A stretch of 64,000 nucleotides of DNA from Apostichopus japonicus (Eukaryota; Echinodermata; Holothuroidea; Aspidochirotida; Stichopodidae), in NCBI RefSeq assembly GCF_037975245.1, contig NC_092567.1, forward strand, positions 23,900,376-23,964,375, read 5' to 3'. Under the pieces are notes generated by a model. The model was not told the DNA's origin. It worked only from the letters and a program-made list of their open reading frames with translations, and did not search any database. Shown here one piece after another: positions 25,001-40,000 of the stretch. The position numbers were made by a program, and so were the translations under genes. Within the stretch, counting starts at the first letter, position 1. The number at the start of each line of letters is the position of its first letter.

Positions 25001-28000
25001 GCCAATTTTTCAGAATCTCTTCTGGTTGTCCTCGGACAACCAGGTCCTTAGATTTTGGTTGTCCAAACAGCAAATTTGTTTGTCCGAACTTTTGTTTTGC
25101 AAAATCACAAACAATGACTATAATGACAATGGGAATATGTTACCAAGATAATCATGGAATATATTTGGGGGTAACTTAGTAACAGTGCAGTCATAAACAA
25201 CTAGTTGCCCACCGCACCACATCGAAAGTCAACTTTGGTTGTTCAAACAGAAATTTGTTCTTCTCATAAGACCGGAAGGAAGACCATAAAAAAATTTGCC
25301 CGGGATTGTCGTTTAAATAAAGCGGACCATAAATGTTGAAGCACGTGTGGCACGATGACGTCAATTTATTTTGACTTGATCGAGTCTCCTACTCTGTGCA
25401 CGGAGGAATAATGATCCTGTGATATCTCCCAAATGGGTTAAGATTTTTCTTAGCTTTCAAAATAAAAAAATCGATGATGATGGTTGGGTTTATGTCTTAT
25501 ATATAGGGTCTGTATGCCTGATGACTGATGTTTGGTTCATTGCTTGCAGTTGTAATGAATAAATATGACACAAAATTTAGTATGCAAACTTACAAGTTTT
25601 CTTCTGTATTTCATCTCCAAGAGATGCCCCCCCCCCCAAAAAAAAATGTCACAATTTCACAGACATACAAACTTTTACACTTTCTAAGCTCACCGGATAT
25701 TATTAAGTTTTCGTCATTATTCTTTCCTCTTCAATCAAAGAAAATGCTGAAAAAAAATAAATTCCAACAGCTTGTGATCAAAATTGTTGTTTTCAGTCCA
25801 CACTGTGGCGCCCAAGGGTCAAAGCTTTGCAGCTTACAAACAGCATCATAATATTAACAATACTGTTATAGTTTATCATCCTCAAATGATTTCCTATGCC
25901 TCTCATCCACTGAGGAAATCTCCACAGGAGGTTTGGTCTTAATTTTTTATGATCAGAATTGATACTTTCTGAGGTTAGTCTTGATTTCTCCCATTTCCCA
26001 TTTTCTGCTATGGTTACTGTGCAGCCTTTAAAGACCACAAACAAAGTTTACTAGTTTGTAAGTGGTAATGACATCGCTTCACCTTCTAGATGTCCAAAAT
26101 AACTCAGCTTGTTCAAACATGGACTTTGTACCCCCTCACAGGAAGGCGGGGGTGGTGGTCTTTCAATTTTTGGCGGTATTTATACGCCTGTGTCATTGAG
26201 AAATCTTCATTTTCTTACGGATCATCAAGTATTGCTGTGCATCACCGGAATAATTAATGGCATTAAAATAGAAAGTGTGGACTTTAAGGCTCGTTCGTAG
26301 TCTTTCTGCTGTTGTTTGCTGGACATCACTTCGTCTTTGTACGTGACAAACCATTTGGTGTTCGAAGAAGGCCTTGGTTTCAAGAGTGGGATCAACCAAT
26401 GAATAACATGATGGCGCTCCTGACAAACCATATTTCTCTCATGGTGGATAAGTTCAAATTGTAAATATCGTCTCTTTTTAATTTTATGGTTTATCAATTG
26501 ATATTCTTCGGGGGTTTGTTTTCTTCAGGGTAAGATTTGAGGAAATATGTTCGGTAAAAGCTCATAAAAGGGTGACTTGCGTCAGAATTTTAGCCATGAC
26601 ATGCCATAGTTCAGTACAAGAACAAAAGACAACTTGCAAGCAACATTTAAAGACCATCCTAGACTGTTTCTTTGTAAAGCATTTATATCAAGTTTGTACA
26701 TTTTCTGTCTTATTAGAGAGTATGGAACCATATAAGTGGGTCATATTAAATACTGGTATTTGTATTTGCCTAAGAACCAAACGGGATATTTTTTGTATTG
26801 TATAGTCACTAGTAAGGTACTGTATGCTGCTTGCCTTGAGGAACGGGGGGGGGGGGGGGGGGAATTCCAGTTTATCTCTCAGATTTCTGACGATTCTTTT
26901 AATGCTACTTTCTTTTCTTTTTGTTTAATTGAGAAAGGGATTAGTTAGTTTATTAGAATTTTTGACAAACGTGATCTGAAGTATAAAAAAAAAAAAATCT
27001 ACCTCAAGTTCAAAATTGTGTATGTCTGTACAGTATGTATAGCTTTAAACTGGGGAGGACTCGCAGTATAAACCCAGTCACATGGGATATTGGTTTATCA
27101 CCTTAAACTCATCAATTATTCATTTCATGTATGCAAATGAGCTAAAGATTGATGTTTTATTCATAACAATTTCTGGAATGAGTGAATAAACTGACATAGA
27201 TAATTATTGTAAATGTCACTATATAGTATTTGACTGGGGAGTGGGACTTTCTGATGCCATTATTGATAAGCTGCACAGTGCTTCAATAATGTAGTTTTAG
27301 AACTAACTGTACTATAGTCTATAGTATATTGTACAGTGCACATACTTCATGTAAAATAGTGCATCAACTGTAGCATGATTGGGGGGGGGGATGGGATAGT
27401 GGGTGTCTATATATTGTACATAGTCATTTATAGGCCTATCACATCATAAAAGTTACAAGATATGTCAATGTTTAAACATCCTGAGAAGGCTGAGATTACA
27501 TAGCGGGGTTAACGACACTCTGGCCCGAAATATCTGAACGAACCATAATTAATTTGCAAGTCACTTCTGCCACCATACAGTAGCTTGTAATGTACTTACT
27601 ACATACATGATACTACTGTACCTTGAAATGAGGCCGTGACTTCTCTGTCACAAAATCTATGATCTTACAGCCGTCTATTTTATTCAGAGATCTGTACTAC
27701 ATTACTAGTGTTCTCTTAATAACGTTTCAATTGTTTTTATCTAGCTGGTTTGTTTGCATAATTGTTTCTTAATTATATGTTCATGTATCGGTCATTGGTG
27801 ATATAGTAACTCTGTAAAAATGGTTTCCATGTACAGTGCTTACCAGTTGTTTTTATCAGCCAGATTGTTTACAGATTGGCTTGTTCATTATATCCCCTCT
27901 GATTGATATTGCTGTGCAGTACTGTAGGTAATTAAATGTTATTGTTTATATCTAGAGACTGGCTGATTCACACACAAACTACTGTTAATCATAGATCTGT

Positions 28001-31000
28001 GTATTATGTATAGTATTTTATACTAAATAACATCACTTCCATCTGGCAATCAAATTATTTTGAAAATGTTATCAGTAGGTCAAATGCTTACAATTATTAC
28101 AATTGACTGAGCAGTCTCTGGCTTTTTGAATCAATCATGGATTTGTTAAAGCCCTGCCCAAAATTTAGGTCATCCAAGAAATTAATTGCACTTGCTGTAT
28201 TACGTATGCAGTTGATAGGATTAAAGCCTGTCCCGTGGGCTGTGATCAATGACAAAAATTTCCTCAGTGTGTCAGTGACATCACAGTGTACACTACATGT
28301 ATAAATCGAAGGTAATTCTATTACTGAACTTCTCAAACATCTGCCTTTATTATTTGTCCCAGAATTGTGAGATCTACACGGGCGCGCTGTGTCTTTTTTT
28401 TTTGTAGGTAAAAGATTGTAATCACTTGATCACGGGTAATGGTTTGGTGATATATATACAGTACTTGTATGACTGTGAAGTATTGTACTATACTGTGTAC
28501 TGTATTATGAACTGTGCATATTGAGTTTATTTCTAAGGTGTGCATGAGCTTGTTCCTCATAAAATTGTTCCTCATAAAATTGCCTAATTATGTTTCAGGA
28601 TGAATAGAGAACTATTTTATTTTAATTCCAAAGTAATCATATTTCACCCAAATGGTTTCCCAGAGTGCCAGGGAGTTAAGAATTGGAGCAGGACTCAGTG
28701 TCAATTACAAACCTAGATTTAAGAATATAAATGAATTGACCTAAATTATGTTTCAATTGTGCAGTACATTACTGAACATATCAGTAATTGATGTACAACA
28801 TGCTTAGCCCTACTGTATATCAATATGCTGTACTGCACAATGAAATTAGCATTGTTTTTTGTGGGTACTTCATAGGGTACTGAGCTATGCAGAGCAAATA
28901 AACCTTCAATTCTGAGAAATAGTTTTCTATATTTCCTGTCATTGACTCAATCTACTGTGGTCATTTGTCCAATTGACAGTGCAAAATGCCAGATTTACAA
29001 AGTATTGTCTATACGTGCGTGAATCATTTGATTAAATATGTACAGTGTATATAAGAAAAGGATACTTATCAGGCTGTAATAGGCTGTTGAAACGCTTAGA
29101 AATCCAGTAGGATGTAAAGAGAGTAATAATCCAATGTAATCCGGGCAGTTTTCGAAAGATTTGAATCCACTACGAAAACGCATGAGTAAACACTTTGGAT
29201 GGTAGAATGAGAAGGAAGGGCATTGACCGGATAGGACCGGTCATTGAGGGGGCACAGTGTTAAAAGATTACCAGGGCATACTAGACACGGTAGAATGAGG
29301 TGCTAATGTTGTGGGGAGACAGGTAAGCAGGTCACTTGTAAATATATAAACCAGTAAGTTTTATCATATTTACAAAGTATTGTCTATACGTGCGTGAATC
29401 ATTTGATTAAATATGTACAGTGTATACTGTTACTTGAACCCAGAACAATCAGCCATTACAACGTGGTACCATGCGCAGGTCAGCTCACTTCTGTACAGCC
29501 TCCACCTGTGTGATCTCTCTCTTGCAGAATTTGTTAACAATTTCCCAATTAAGTTTAAGTAGTGTTTCCTATCATTGTACGACACAGGGTATAACTATGT
29601 AAGTGTGTTTGCGCCCTCGTGATAATGATGATAAAATACGTGAGCCTTTTTTGTGTGCAGCAAGTGTGCAGTTGAAACATATATTTGAAACATGCACATT
29701 TCTTAAAATACATGTTGCCTCAAGGCATAGCCTAATTTAGTGTCCAGATTTTGCGTAACACTTTCGAGGTTTGTAACTTTCCTTTTCTCATAAAATACAG
29801 AAAATTAATTTCATTTAAAAAATTTCTCTACTGTAAAAGATAATTTATTCCTCGACCATGCAGAAGACGGCCAGAACCTGTACCTGTTTAGCTTACGCAA
29901 ACATTCATGCTGTTTATGTTGACTGACTATAGCTGCACAATTAAGCGGTGTTGTATTGAAAGTAGGTTTTGGAAACTGCAGTTCCATCCGTTCCTTACTG
30001 TACATAACTAAAAGCCGAAAGAAATTGAATCAAACCGAACTGGCTGTACAAATATGTGTAACTAGGTAGGCTACTTTATGCCAAAGTGCATAGTTTAACT
30101 TAGATTTCTTTAAAAAAGAGAGAAACAAGGAAGTGTGTAAATCTTAGTTTTTACTTTCAAGTTCCACTCAAACATAACACACAGCTGCAAAGACAAGGAA
30201 CACAAGGTTAACTTATTTCCAGTTCAATAAGTGATCTGGGAAGGAAGAAAATTACGATTTTATAGACAGATTAGTATGCGCAATGTTATGAAAACTCGAT
30301 TATAATCAGTTCCAAGATTTAAAACCGACCCATTTTACTTTACAGTGTAGCCAAACCTGTGCATCCTTTCCCCTGACAATATCTTTTTTCAAAACTTGAG
30401 TGTTAACATCATAATTGCAAGCATTGTTTGTCAATCACTAAACCTTTAATTTCTTTTGTTTTATACATGATAATTAAGAGAGAAAGCAAATTGTGGTGTT
30501 AATTCACTTTCTTTGAAGGATGTTGGAATTTGCTTCAGAAAAAAAGAAAGAAACTGGACCAGGAAACAACACAACAAATAGTCTACAGTAGCACTATGCC
30601 TCTTGATTCAGACTATAGGCTATACCATCGATGAATCTATTACTTCCATGGTTCTACTGCCTTCTTCAGTTGCCAAATTGGCAGCACAATCATTTTTTTG
30701 CGATTCCTACAACATCGCTAAGCTCAAGTACTACTTAAGCATGTACACATTTCCTAGAGACAGTACAGTACCTTTCAAGATGATAGCTTTGAGAAAGCCG
30801 GATGACTATAAATGACTCAATGTTCACCTTCCAAAGGTATAAATCAGTAAAGCCAAGATGTCTGGCTCTTATTTTCATTCTCTACAGAAGAGTTTAACGT
30901 AATTAACTTTAAAGGAGGAGCAAGACCAGTGGTCTTCTATAGTCATGTGCTATAGAGATGCACATTACTGTATTTAACTCAACTTTCTCCTCCATCCTAT

Positions 31001-34000
31001 GAACAAGCCACATTAATGAACAATGATTTGCAATTATCTTTATCTTTGACTAGTGGTGATGTATAAAAAGGGCTGCTTCACTTTCAGCAGACTGCAAAAT
31101 TTTAGGTCCACAATCTGAGCTCTGGTATGAGGAAGCAGCCACAGCCCACCGGTACCCCACCCCTTTAATATTATTGATGCACAGAATAGTTTGTGGACTG
31201 GTCACTTTAAATAAAACAATACTACTTAAACTTGTTGCCAATGATTTGTCAACAAAAGAACAAGCTTTGTTTTCTTGAATCTATTTGGATGTCAAATATC
31301 ATGAAATTGTCTAACATATTTTGTGCACTAATGTGTACTACATTAATCACAACACCATGATGTTTTACTGGTTCACCCAGTTTGAACTATTTGGGTGGTA
31401 GAATAAGAAGGAAAGGCAAGGATTCAAGAAAACAAAGCTTGTTCTTTTGTTGAAAAATTTTTGGCAACAAGTTAAGAAATGTTTAAATAGTATTATTTTA
31501 TTTAAATAATACTATTCCGGAGAGGTCCGAAAATAGAGGGCGCACAGTGCTGAAAGGTTACTAGTTCCTTCTAGACATTGTAAACAGAGTGCTAAAGTTG
31601 TGGGGAGACAGGTAAGCTTGTGACGTGTTAATTTCCAAACCAGTCAGTTATGGAATTTTTTAACCATTTGGAAAGATTGAGTGAATATAAAAATTTGAAC
31701 AAACACATCAGTATAATCCTGTCTTTATATTTGGTCGAAACCAAAACATTAATGTAAATGGATACATTAGACTTTTTATGGTGGGCTTTATATTTTTATA
31801 AATATTTAGGTGATTGATATATACAGCATGGTGGGCTTTTTATTTTTATAAATATTTAGGTGATTGATATATACAGCATAATGATAGTGTGATTAGTTAT
31901 TATGAAAAAATAAAAAACAGTTGAGATGAGTGGATTCATAAATGAAGCTTTAAAAGGCATGTTCCTATGCTGAAATATACAGACTAATAGACTGCTTTAA
32001 AGCTCTCTGTTGCCGATGTTTACATAGTTGATATGTTACCTCGTCAATCATTAATGTTATCGGGTGAGTTACATTAATAGCCTACATCATAGCGAACTGT
32101 GCTACAGTATGACACATCACTATAAAAACCTTGAATGGAGCACGAACAGTGCATCAATATTTATAGCACCGTCTATAGAGTTACTTGCAAATTTATGACA
32201 ATAAGTGATTTTTTTTTAAGTGAAAATATGTTACAGTGGTGACATGGCAATGAATGGAATGTGGTAATATTAGTATATATAGTAATTAGTATGGATCAAA
32301 ATGAATTCCTCCTGTCAAAGTATGAAATGAGTTCAGGGATGATATTTTTTCTGTGAGATTGTGATGTCCAGATCCTCATGTTATCAATGAAAGCAACCTT
32401 TTGTCAAGTCTGTTTAATAGTGTGATAGTAATGTTCAGATCATATGCAGAAAAAAATATATAAAAAAAATAATCTAGTAATGAATACATCATTCTGGTAT
32501 CCTGTTTATCTGAATATACAGTAAAGACACTTAGTAAGTACTTTTAGAGAACTTCCTGCACTTTTGGCAAAGATCATCCATTGGATTATAAGACTAGTAT
32601 TCAAAGCCTCACATACAAAGTTCAGGCTAAAAGGAATTGTTTTGATAATAAAAAAAAGAGGACCATGGGAGAGGGGGATGGGGGGGTGGGAAGGTGCCCA
32701 GTGTAGCAAATGGTATCTTAATTTTATGAATATACTTACAGCAATTACCTTGAATATATTTAGGATTTTCCTTACCAAAAATAAAAAAGTACTTCCGAGG
32801 ATCTGAGGATGTTACATTCATTTTATGTACAAGAAACCAAAGAGGTATAGTATGCAACAGTTTATCCAGAGCAGTTGGTCAAACCAAATACGAGAAACTT
32901 GTACATAATTCACAAAATTCTACATAAATTCACACAATTGTAACAATAGTAGATATGAATACAAAATATAGCAAAATTGGAACTCACAAAAGTGGGGTCA
33001 TGGACATGGATGTGTAAATGGTCATGCAGCTTTGAAAGTAGTCAGATCTGTGCTATAATACAGTAGGTATGAATGCCTGGCAGCTTCACATGCTGAATTG
33101 TCACCCAGTTGGGACAATTTTCATGTTTCTATCACATGAAGGTCAGGAACTGTTTGTACTGTCAATGTGAGTGCTTTGAAGCATGATATCAGAGGACAGT
33201 TTAGAGCGGTATTAGCATTAGGAAATCGTCCCAACTGGCTGGAAATGTCAGTCAGATGATGTTTATTTATTACAGTAATAATAATAATGAATATACATTA
33301 CATATCGTCATGAATATTCACGACATATTATTTACTTGAATTCCAGCCTAATTACTGTTAGTCAATGATTGTTTCAACCGTTAAGCTATCTATTGATCGT
33401 TAATTAATCTGTCTGTCCGGCAATTTGTACAGACCAATTGAAAAATAAACCACACCTATGCAAACAGTCGCTAGAGGGTTTTCGAGCACTGCTTTGATAG
33501 CTCTTCATCACTTCTTCAAGTGGGCTGAATGCAATGTTGTCGAAAGAAAAAACTAAATTTAACAATCCAGCACTTCTTTTGTGTTAATATGGGTTGCATA
33601 TGTGGTGGATTAACAGCTTCTATCTGCCTGTTGTTTCATGTGGAAGTTCGTTCTTAACATATATACTGTACATGTATTTTAGTGGTGTTATATTTTATAC
33701 TGTCTGCTGACATTTGTTGAGGAGGATATCTGATGTTTTATTGATCGTCAAAGACCTTGCCAAATAGCGGAAATTTTACGTCATTTCTTTTGGCGAAGAA
33801 GAGTCTCTGCAAACGAATCAAGAAGTTTTGGAGGAAAAAAACGATGTTACATAACAGTAGTCTCCTGTGATGTACATTTAATTCTAATTTTGATATTAAA
33901 TGCAACCAATTTCATTTATACTACTAAAAATGATTAATGTTCTGATATAAGATTGGTGGAGTTTCTTATTGAGTTTTTTTCTATCGTTTGAAAAGTATGA

Positions 34001-37000
34001 AACTGCATGCTTTTCAAAAAACGGATTAATTCGACGGAATTTTTGCTAGCAGCCGATGGAAATTCTTAACAGGAATCGAATCTTCCTTTCTATCATGAAA
34101 GTGGGTTCCTGTTGCTTGTTTATGGGCAGGTAATAATTAAACATTTCTTTAATTATGGTAATTAGTATCTGTATTTCATTTAAGTTGAAAATTAAGGGCA
34201 TTATTTAGGAGCAAAAGTACAAACAAATAAACAAGATTTAAATATTGATTTAAAGCTGGAATAATTGAGTATGAAGGTAGAATTAGTCAGGCATGACCAC
34301 TGGTTCATGATTGTGATAGTAAACTGTATCTCTCTACTGCTTGGTTTTCCTTTCTGTGATATCAATAATAACGGAGGAAAGCAACTTGTTTTGTATAGTC
34401 ATTCCTCAAACTGGTCAGTCGCAGTGCCAGTTTTATATGTTCCCTCTAGAGGTAAATTAATTGAAGTACAATTTTAACCACATGAATTAATCTCCTGATC
34501 AAAATTGCATTTCATTTACCACTACTGCACCCATGAATTCTTACCTATTTAGCACCCCCCTCCCCAGAGCAATCCTGACAACCAAACACATAACACTGTA
34601 ATATTAGCAGGATTTCCATGGTGATTGAAATGTAATAGAAACTTCAAAAATAGCTGTCATAAGGCATGATGTAGCCCTCCCTATACCCCCCCCCCACACC
34701 CTCTCCAGGCCTGGTGCAAGTAGGCATACTAAATGTATTTTGATATATAACTGGTATATGTTTATGTACCCTGTTTTTGTGTAGTAATTTCATGCGCAGC
34801 AACCACATAGGTAATATGAGTACATCATTCACATATAGAGGTTAATACTGATATATATATAACACATAATTTCAGAAATTTGTATATTGTGAGCATGTTT
34901 GACATTCCATGAATTTATGAAAAATATATAATGTAACAGTAAATATGACATTGGGGCAAGCTCTTTGTCTCTCTCTTGTGCCAAAAAACTCCATCAATAC
35001 ACAGAAAGTTTCATTCCATTTATAGTTGATACTAAACCTTGGTATAGTAATTAGGTTTTCCACTGCCTGTCATATTTGCAGACAATATATGAATAGAAAG
35101 TAATATTGGAACAGTGGGAAAAATAGTGAAATGTCCTTGATGTTTCATCTGGAACGGTTACTATGGAAACAGACACTCCTGCGACTGTGCAAAGACAGCT
35201 GCTGCATTGGCGGTGTTTGCAGTCTAGTGAATTTGTTGTCGGGGGGGGGTGGGGGGTAAACATCTGTATAATCATTTGGCAAACCTTGAATGTATGACAC
35301 AGCAGGGAAATTTTCAGTATTTGTTCAATGATGATGCTGGCTATACAGTATCAAGAAAATACATAACTTGCGCATAATGTTAATGACGCTTTTTTTTTAT
35401 TCGTAATTTAAATATTGTTGACATGTAATGTGTCATACCTATGTACCTGTCTTGTGGTGAAATCTGTACTGGTACTCAAATCTGATTTTGTATTGTAGTA
35501 TACTGTTCATAGATGTATTGCTAGAAGGGTGTGCACTGTATTTAATAATAATAATAATAATCATCAGTTAATTTTACGATGCTTAAGCGACCACAAAATG
35601 TGGGAGGAACCTGCAAGGGCTTTTGGATTACAACTTACACTTCGGGTGGCTTCCAATTCAACATTTTAAACTCAAATTTAGAATCTTTTCAATTTAGAAA
35701 GTCATATCAATTCATTTTAAAATAACTGTTTTTTGGAGGTTAAATTCATGGCACTTAGAGCTGTCACATACCTCAGCGATCATGGCAGGGCTTGTGTCTC
35801 CATTTATGCGATAATAGTTATGTATGTCGCAAGAAATGAACCATTATGAAAACGACAAACAAGACCATTACATTACTGTACTGTATTAGTCTATATAGTG
35901 TATTATCACAAAACGGTTAATGTCTCCTTATGGGAAGTATTTGCTTGTCAGCTCGGGACTTTCCACTTGGTCTTGTATTCAAGGACATGCACGTAAGGCA
36001 AACATTGAATGACTAAATGATGTTTAAACATTATTAACAGCCTGCAAGCTTTGCAGTTTCTTCATATCCTTGATGTTAGTATGTACATACAAGTACTGAA
36101 CTACTTTGTCAATTCATATCACTTATATTGTTCATTGTCAACATGTTTTTTGCCCTTAAAGAATTTGCATCCTTGTTGGCTATGCTGTTAACTGGCCTTT
36201 TCATTTTCCTATAGTCACCTGTTCTCCTTTTGTTCAATGTGTGCCAGTTCAGAAATTATTCTTGAAGATAATATGCTCCACTTTCGATTTTGCCTTAACA
36301 CGCAATCTTTCCTGACTTGAATTTTTCGGTGACACGGATGCCCACGTCTTTTTGGCAGGTTTGAGACAGTTCGGTTAGCAGATATCACACCTTATTAAAT
36401 TGAAGGACTCGTGCTGGTGTCAGAAATGTTCCGTTATCGTCGGGCTGTTACGTTTTAAGAAGAATGTGAACAAACATTGAGGAAGAGTACCATAGATGTG
36501 TGCAAAATCTGATTGGCCGAGGCACGAAATGTTCTTATACAGCAAAGCGAGAAAGTGGAAAATAACACCGCGTGTATTAATGCGTTTCTAGGATTTCTCT
36601 GTTCACATTCTGGTGTATATACATATTTGCTGTAATCTTGACATACTTTATTCAAGCAGAGTGCTGTTAATATCTTACTGTGTGTCTAACTAGATTATAT
36701 GTAATTGTCTGCTCAAGAACGTGCTCCAAGCAAGACTTGTATCCATGATGTAAAGATATATATACCGAACAAAAAAAGAACAGAAACACATTGAAATATA
36801 CTCCTGAAAGGTCGGTGAATGTTTGATAGTAGGCTCTGTGGTTCTATTTTCTGTTTGGGGCAAATGTTTATACATTGATGACATTGCAAACAAAGAACCT
36901 TCTGTTTACTCAAAGGAATGTCAACTTTTTTTTTCTTTTTCGTTCTGTTTTGTGCAAACGAATCAAAGTCCAAGATTTGAAGAGCTCTTTCGTTTTATTC

Positions 37001-40000
37001 ACGACTGGGAGGATGTTAGTTGTTACTTCGGCGCGAATCACTCTTGTTGGATGAATTGTTCTCTGCTCTTTTTACGTACATGCAAAGTTTGATCTCATCT
37101 AAGATGCCTTTATGGGAATCGTACTGTCTTTTTGCAACATGGTAACATTTGACATACTGAGAATGTCAAGCACTGTCACAGCTGGAACAACATGGTGGCG
37201 ACCATTCAGGTATATATTTTAAACATCTATATCTATATATTTATATATATATATATATATAAAGCTATATAGGTATATAGATATATATATATATATATCA
37301 AAATATAAATATATATATATATATAACAAGGCATATATATATCTACATGTATATGTATGTATATATATATATATATATATTTGTATATATAGATAGAAAT
37401 ATATATATGTATATAAAGTTATAAATAGAGAGATACATATAGTACATAGGCTTCATTTAAAATATGAAGAAACAGTTAAGGAAATATAAGGGGTAGACCT
37501 TTTATCATGCGGTAAGGTGATTGGTGACTGTTTTGAGATTTGCAGGTTATCCTTTCAATTTGAACATGGCATTTCTGGAGGTGTTCTGAACGGTAAATTT
37601 GGTTTCTTGGGGCTAGATGGGAATTGTCTGTTAATTATACCATACAGTAAGTGAACTGGTTGTCCTTTGGGCAATCTGAAGATTAGTTTTTGTACACATA
37701 TGAAAAGAGAATTATGTCTCCCCTTACCATCTCATGAGAGACAATCTCAGACAATATGTTCAGTTGAGCAGAAGCTCATTTATTGTAGTAAAGTAAAAAT
37801 ATTAATAACTGTAAGTCCTTTGTTTTATAATTGTAGAAGACATTAACTTCTCTTAGAAAATGTTTCTCTAGACGTTACTTTGGTTTCGCTAGTATCACAG
37901 CTACAGTAGGTGGTTCAATCAATGAGAAATGCCACCACTTAGATCCGTTTCTTCTCTATGTTTCTGGGGTTCCGGAGCTGGTGGGGATTAGGAGGGAATG
38001 TGAGAGGGAGAGAGTGGATTTTAGAGGGGAGGGGAGAGGGAGGAAGGAGGATAAATTTGTGGTTGCTTGAAGGACAAAAATTACAATTTAACCAAGGTGT
38101 CTTTAGTTTTTTAGCCAATCAAAACTGGTGATAGTCTGCTGCATACTGTAGCTTTTATTCTTAAAATCACTGTTAAATATGGATTTGTCATCGTCTTTTA
38201 CAATTATTCTGATATGTAATAATCATGCGGCCTATAAACTGTTTTTTCTAAATCAGAAATTGGCACTCTTGTAATTATTGCAGTACTGTATGAACAGTAT
38301 ATGCACATATTCACAATGCTGAGTAATAATCTGAAGGATTCTTCAGGAGCCAATGCTGATTTCAAGGAAATATGATTACAACTGTAAAGTTAATACAATG
38401 CTCTCTACATGGCCTTTAAACTTTCAAAGTATAATTAACATGTTACATTTATGGCTTAAAGGACCGATGACAAATCAAAGTACAAGTTTTCTAAGTTTTC
38501 AGCTCTAGAGAGAAAGCATTGTCATTATATAGTTAGTCTTAGGCAATGTGTCCGAAGGCTGCAGCAGCTGCAAAATCCCCTGCAGCAAGGCTGCAATCAA
38601 TGTAAAGCAACAGAGATTATTTCAACATACCAGCAGTGCCTATTGTGTGAACCTGCAGATTATAAAATATTGCATCCTACGCAGCCTGGCTGCAAGATGC
38701 TGTAGCCCCTGCAGTGTCCTACTTTTGACATGGAACCTTACCTGCCTGAAGTTAATACTAATTGCACTTGGCAATCCATATCATGCATAAGACAAGTATT
38801 AATTACATTTTAAGAATGTGCTACACAACCAGTAATAATCTAACAACCGACCATAATTCATTGTAATGTAAAACATTTGGGACAAGAAAAGAGGATAAAT
38901 GTTGAATTATAAAGTGAAAATTGAATGTTTGAAAATATATGTTAAAATGAAGATCACAACTAGCATATAGTCATCAGTGAACATAAAAACTAATTTTTTT
39001 GCCACTCTTTTAAGGTTTTTGTTTCCATCTTACTTCAGAAATTTTCTTGTAAACTTGGCTTGGTATTAGTGTCAGAGAACAGTTTCACACATCATATGTC
39101 TATTCCAATTCTAGTTGTCCCATTAACTTCGGAAGAAAGAGATTGAGAATGTTAACAAAAGGTGCAGCATAAAGAGTAAGCCATTGATAATAAATCAAAA
39201 TGAAAGTTAACTTGCTTTGCTTTTCCCAACGACAACGCTACACTGTACATACAGTACTTGAATGCATTCATGATTCACAGACTTCGTAGTGAATCACTGG
39301 GTCAATGCCATGAACTTAGCATGGTTGATTCCATAGGCAGAGGACAATGATCCTGGGGGGGGGGAGTGGGGGAACAGGGAGGGGTCAGTGGGCAGCAGTG
39401 CAAAAATGTTACTAATGTCATAAGCTATGTGGATCGGAAGTTGTATGTTCAGTAGAAGGTACCTTTTCCAAAATACCCAAACCAAGTAAGATTTGTAGTA
39501 TTACTTTCATAAAGCTGTGTTTGGTATTAATCAGGGATGGGCAACCTTTTTTGAATGAATGGGCCAGTTATAAGGAGTGAAAAATTGACTGGGCCGCACC
39601 TAACCAACGATCTGCTGTTGATTTCAAACCTTTGATTGTGTACTTTAAATCTGTATTCACAAAAACATAATGTCAATACAACTTACAGTTGATAATAAAT
39701 GGGGATTATAGGCCTACCTGACATCATAATTAGTGCCGATAAATTCTAAGCAGCTTGCTCGTTTTTTGTGATGATGTAAAATAGATTGATTTTTTTCTTG
39801 AGACATCTCACGGCCGCAAAAAAATCACTGACGGGCCATATGTGGCCAGCGGGCCATAGGTTACCCACCCCAGGTCTTAATGATACTAGGTACATACTGT
39901 AATTCTGCTCAGAAACTTGTCAAAAAGAAAAGCTGCAGCAGCCACAAGATCCCTTGCAGCAAGACTGAATCAATATCATATCATATCATGCAATAGAGAT

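Noticed and set aside
37192-37209. ATGGTGGCGACCATTCAG followed by GTATAT as an alternative MOB2 first exon
   Set aside because: It ends in phase 0 and would shift the frame of exon 2; the donor is weak and runs into the TA microsatellite.
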